64,000 nucleotides of DNA from Gavia stellata (Eukaryota; Chordata; Aves; Gaviiformes; Gaviidae), in NCBI RefSeq assembly GCF_030936135.1, contig NC_082595.1:20535930-20599929 (forward strand). Reading direction: 5' to 3'. Position 1 is the stretch's first letter. Each line of letters begins with the position of its first letter. Below the pieces are notes generated by a model that had not been told where the DNA came from, searched no databases, and saw only the letters and a program-made list of their open reading frames with translations. Both the position numbers and the translations under genes were made by a program. Below are positions 60,885-64,000 of the stretch, in pieces.

Positions 60885-63800
60885 GTGAGTGAAATAGCTG
60901 CTCCGTGCTGAGGCCTCCACTTTTTATTAGCACCCTGGTTGGGGCACAGAATAGTCCCTTCCCTACCCTGTATGATGACAACAACAAAATCTTCATTCAC
61001 AGTCCCCTTGCAGCCCCCTGCAATAGCCCCAGACACCTCTACTAATCCCCAAGGGAAGCTGGAGACCTTGAGGCACAAGTCAGAGGGACAGGAAGGTCTG
61101 ATTGCTCAAGCATTTGAATGGTTTTGAAACATGCTACATGTCTGTTAAAACCAGCTCTGGTGACTTAGCTCCCACACCTCAAGAAAGTCTGAAACCTTGC
61201 TGTCTAGAGCAGAAACAGGGGCACCAGACGGACAAGCTGAGACCCTTACCCATGGAAAGCTATGGTGGAGGGCCAGTGTTGCCCTAAAAGATGATTGAAT
61301 CCGTCAGGAGCTATGTATGAAGCATTGCCAAGAGGGGCACATCCAGCACATCTAGCTCTCTCCAGCAGCTGAAGACCTTTGTCTCTGCTCCTGCTCCTCA
61401 GCCCATTCTGTCTGTGCAGTTTTTATTCCTGGAGAAGTCCAGCTGCTACTATCCCATTCACTCCAGTACCTGCCTTAAAATAGACTGGCCCATATCCTAT
61501 TGATCCTTGTCCCCCAGGACACCCTGGTTCACAAGGAGAGGGACAAGGAAGCCTTGTGATCAGCAAGTCCTGATCAGCAAGGACTTGAGATCTCTAAGAA
61601 GCACTGGTAGATGTAACCCTGCCCCAAATCTTGCCTGTGATCTTCAAAAATAACAGAAACCCTCAGCCCCTGCTGACTCCATGGGATTTGTAGGTGTTTA
61701 TTACTGCTCAGGCCCAACTGATGTGAATACAAGCTTCAGCACAGTCCCTTTAGCTTGACACTTGTCAGTCCTTTGACACTTCTGTTGTGAAACACAAACA
61801 ATTTTATGCCTCCCCAGGTCTTTTGAATATTCTCAGAAGAATGCAGTCCTGGTCCCTGCAGCCGCCCTGGGGGTTGGAGGGATGCTGGTTTACTGGCTGA
61901 GGTCTAGACACAAGATCAAGACTATTGAAATGGGCGATGGATGGTGGGGCTCAGGTGAAAGACCCCTAAAAGGGAAAGAAGATGAAAGTATCCGTCCCTT
62001 CAAGATTGAAACCTCTGACAAAGAAATCGAGGTACCAGTGGCTGGGATGTAGGGAGGGGCAGAAAGCTGCGAGGTGGAGCCAGTCCGTCACCCACTTTAC
62101 TGTTTTGAGGCAACGTCTTGGGGGTGGCAGCAGTGCACTTATCTACACCAGTGCAGCTGCCTAGCACCGTTAGATGACGCTCTGGCTAACCACCCTTTAT
62201 GAATGGGATTTGAGCTCAGACTCATTGCAATGCCCCATAAAGACTTTCTGAGACCACAGACCCCAGCACCCTGGGGCTGCTCCTGCGGAAAGGCCACGCT
62301 TTGAGCAGCAGACTTTGATGGTGGGTCTGCGGATGGTGGAGCGGGGTGGGAAGGTGTCGGGACAGCAGTTACATCACTGGGGCAGGACTGAGGGGCTTCC
62401 ACAGAGGGAAGGGCTGGAAGGGTGAAGAGGGACAGGGTCTTGACTGAGTCACAGCACCTCTGTCCCTACATGTCTGTCCCTGATTATCTGGCCAACTAGC
62501 TGTTGGTAGCTTGGGCTGAACTTCTTATTCTTGTCCCAGCCAGTGGTGCCAGCAAGCTCCTAGTGCCAAAAACCCTAAAGTGAGTTAGCAGTGAGGCAAG
62601 AGTAGGACCCGGTACTCCTGGGTGCCCTAGGGGAATTGGTAACCTGTAGAAAAATGTATTCCCCATATAAACAATTCAGGAAGTCATGCAGAGTATGCCA
62701 CTGCTTCAGGGGGGCTTGTCGTGTCCCAGATAGCCATACAAAAGCCGGCAGAGCCGGGAGAGCCTGTCCATGCCCGCTCCAGCATAGGGCACGCGCAGGC
62801 AGCTGGCCAGCCTCGCAAGAAGGGCTCCCCTCCCCAGGACCTGCACCGACGCCTGGAGCAGGCCCGCTACACACCGCCGCTGGAAGGGGCCACCTTCCAC
62901 TACGGCTTCAACTCCAGCTACCTGCAGAAGGTGGTGGCCTACTGGAGGAACCAGTTCGACTGGCGCAAGCAAGTGGAAGTCCTGAACAAATACCCCCATT
63001 TCCAAACCACCATTGAAGGTGAGGGGGTCTCTGTGGCTTGAGCAGGTCTCGCTCTGAAACGCACAGAGAGAAGGGGGGGGGGATTTAAGAGGTTACAATA
63101 TTTCAGACAACAATATGTGTAATAGCTTAGTGACACAAGTAAAATATCACTAGTGGAGGCTATATTATTAATAACCTTCTATAGATTAAGACCATTACGC
63201 AGTGGCAATAAGATTAGGTCTGCTTCAAGATGGGCTTCATCTGGCTCTGAACGTGTGCTAACTAATGATGAGGTTTTCTTCTGCTATTGCCTTGAAGCCA
63301 CCTTTGAAAATTGCAAAATTTAGCCAGACTCTGAGGCTGGAATTTCCCCGACCACCACCCAGTTTAGCCAGGTGAGGTTAGGCAGACTCCAGGTAAGTGA
63401 TCTGCAGGTTAACTTCTATCTTGCACTCACTTTTTCATGTTTCTCTTTTTATCACCCACATATTTTGTAATTTTGTCATGTTTCTGCATGTGTCTTACCT
63501 GCATTATGGTGTTTATTTAAGTGTAGCTCTACCTATATACTGAGACCAGTTTCTCAGGAGATGGATGCTCAATCTCCTGTGACCCCAATATCTGGGACTG
63601 GGATCAATACCTCTGTCTGTATGTAAAAGATGAGACATAGGTACAATACCAGGCATCCCCTTTCAGCTAGGCATCTTCTTGCAATGGGTTGATTGTGTAA
63701 CTTCTGCTACGAATGCTAATTACAGTTTTGCCACCCTCCTTCTTCAGAGTCCAGAGCAGAAACTGTGATGGAACCAGAGCTTTAATTTATCTGTCTTGGA

Positions 63801-64000
63801 TGTGTGGCAGGGATCGATATCCATTTTATTCACGTGAAGCCCTCCTATGTCCCTCATGGTCGAGCTGTTCAACCTCTGCTGATGGTTCATGGCTGGCCTG
63901 GCTCCTTCTACGAGTTCTACAAGATCATCCCTCTGCTCACGGAGCCAGCCAGGCACAGCCTGAACAAGGGTGACGTGGTGTTTGAGGTCATCTGCCCATC
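60861..64000 (+). CDS. EPHX1: EPHX1-type microsomal epoxide hydrolase, 5' exons (partial)
   Basis: This enzyme hydrolyses arene and alkene epoxides to trans-diols at the ER membrane (alpha/beta-hydrolase fold, EC 3.3.2.9). Four exons are seen: 60861-60884, 61818-62031, 62838-63018 and 63811-64000. They show a hydrophobic membrane anchor (AVLVPAAALGVGGMLVYWL), a DGWWGSG motif, DESIRPFKIETSD, and the EHN domain (DLHRRLEQARYTPPLEG, HYGFNSSYLQKVVAYWRNQF). These are followed by IHFIHVKP and the oxyanion-hole motif HGWPGSFYEFYKIIPLL. The catalytic Asp-His-Glu residues lie beyond the right edge. Splice phases agree throughout. The N-terminus is at least 15 residues longer than the human anchor, and the initiator ATG must be in an exon I could not identify. 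The family is certain; EPHX1 versus a bird EPHX1-like paralogue is open. Confidence 0.93.
61818..62031 (+). CDS. EPHX1: EPHX1-type exon with membrane anchor and DGWWG motif
   Basis: One base plus 71 codons. The acceptor is atgcctccccag and the donor gtacca. It encodes the N-terminal transmembrane anchor, a basic LRSRHKIK stop-transfer flank, DGWWGSG and the DESIRPFKIETSDKEIE segment that starts the EHN domain. Confidence 0.95.
62032..62837 (+). other. EPHX1-type intron
   Basis: An 806-nt intron with ordinary splice sites. The plus frame is open just before the 62838 exon (from 62721), but this is upstream read-through of the acceptor and not coding. No repeat is seen. Confidence 0.85.
62838..63018 (+). 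CDS. EPHX1: EPHX1-type exon, EHN domain
   Basis: The exon holds 60 codons plus one base, from DLHRRLEQARYTPPL to YPHFQTTIE. The acceptor is gctcccctccccag and the donor gtgagg. GC content is high relative to the neighbouring introns. FHYGFNS and YWRNQFDWRKQ are family signatures. Confidence 0.96.
63019..63810 (+). other. EPHX1-type intron
   Basis: A 792-nt intron with a 10-G run at 63073-63082 near its start and nothing else recognisable. Confidence 0.85.
63811..64000 (+). CDS. EPHX1: EPHX1-type exon with HGWPG motif, cut by window edge
   Basis: After acceptor ggatgtgtggcag, two bases complete a Gly codon, followed by IDIHFIHVKPSYVPHG and the HGWPGSFYEF oxyanion-hole segment. It runs to FEVICP at the edge of the window. 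Confidence 0.95.

Overview
This window is vertebrate nuclear DNA, most likely from a bird. It has split genes with GT-AG introns, one promoter CpG island, AATAAA-type poly(A) signals and several CR1 (chicken repeat 1) LINE fragments with the typical avian 3' end. There are no operons or prokaryotic signals. By family knowledge, the MRPS18A-RSPH9 pair corresponds to human 6p21.1 and to the VEGFA neighbourhood of avian chromosome 3. The chromosome is inferred, not shown.

Layout. (1) 809-10844, + strand: the last three coding exons of MRPS18A, a mitoribosomal protein, whose 5' part lies before the window. (2) 12575-31567, - strand: a complete five-exon RSPH9 gene (radial spoke head protein, 275 codons). 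It is convergent with MRPS18A and starts in a CpG island (about 31100-32130) that carries RFX-type X-box motifs. (3) 31.6-60.8 kb: about 29 kb with no gene I can name. It holds CR1 copies, a MIR-like SINE relic and several coding-like segments. The best of these form a phase-compatible run of minus-strand exons (40037 to 37701) with no family I recognise. (4) 60861-64000, + strand: the 5' coding exons of a microsomal epoxide hydrolase (EPHX1 type), running off the right edge before the catalytic aspartate.

The genes are not functionally linked. MRPS18A acts in mitochondrial translation, RSPH9 in motile cilia and EPHX1 in ER xenobiotic metabolism. Two points deserve attention: the X-box architecture of the RSPH9 promoter, and an EPHX1-type gene beside RSPH9/MRPS18A, which in humans lie on different chromosomes (1q42 and 6p21). 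Exon boundaries of the named genes rest on reading-frame continuity, splice sites and recalled protein-family sequence. No database search was run.
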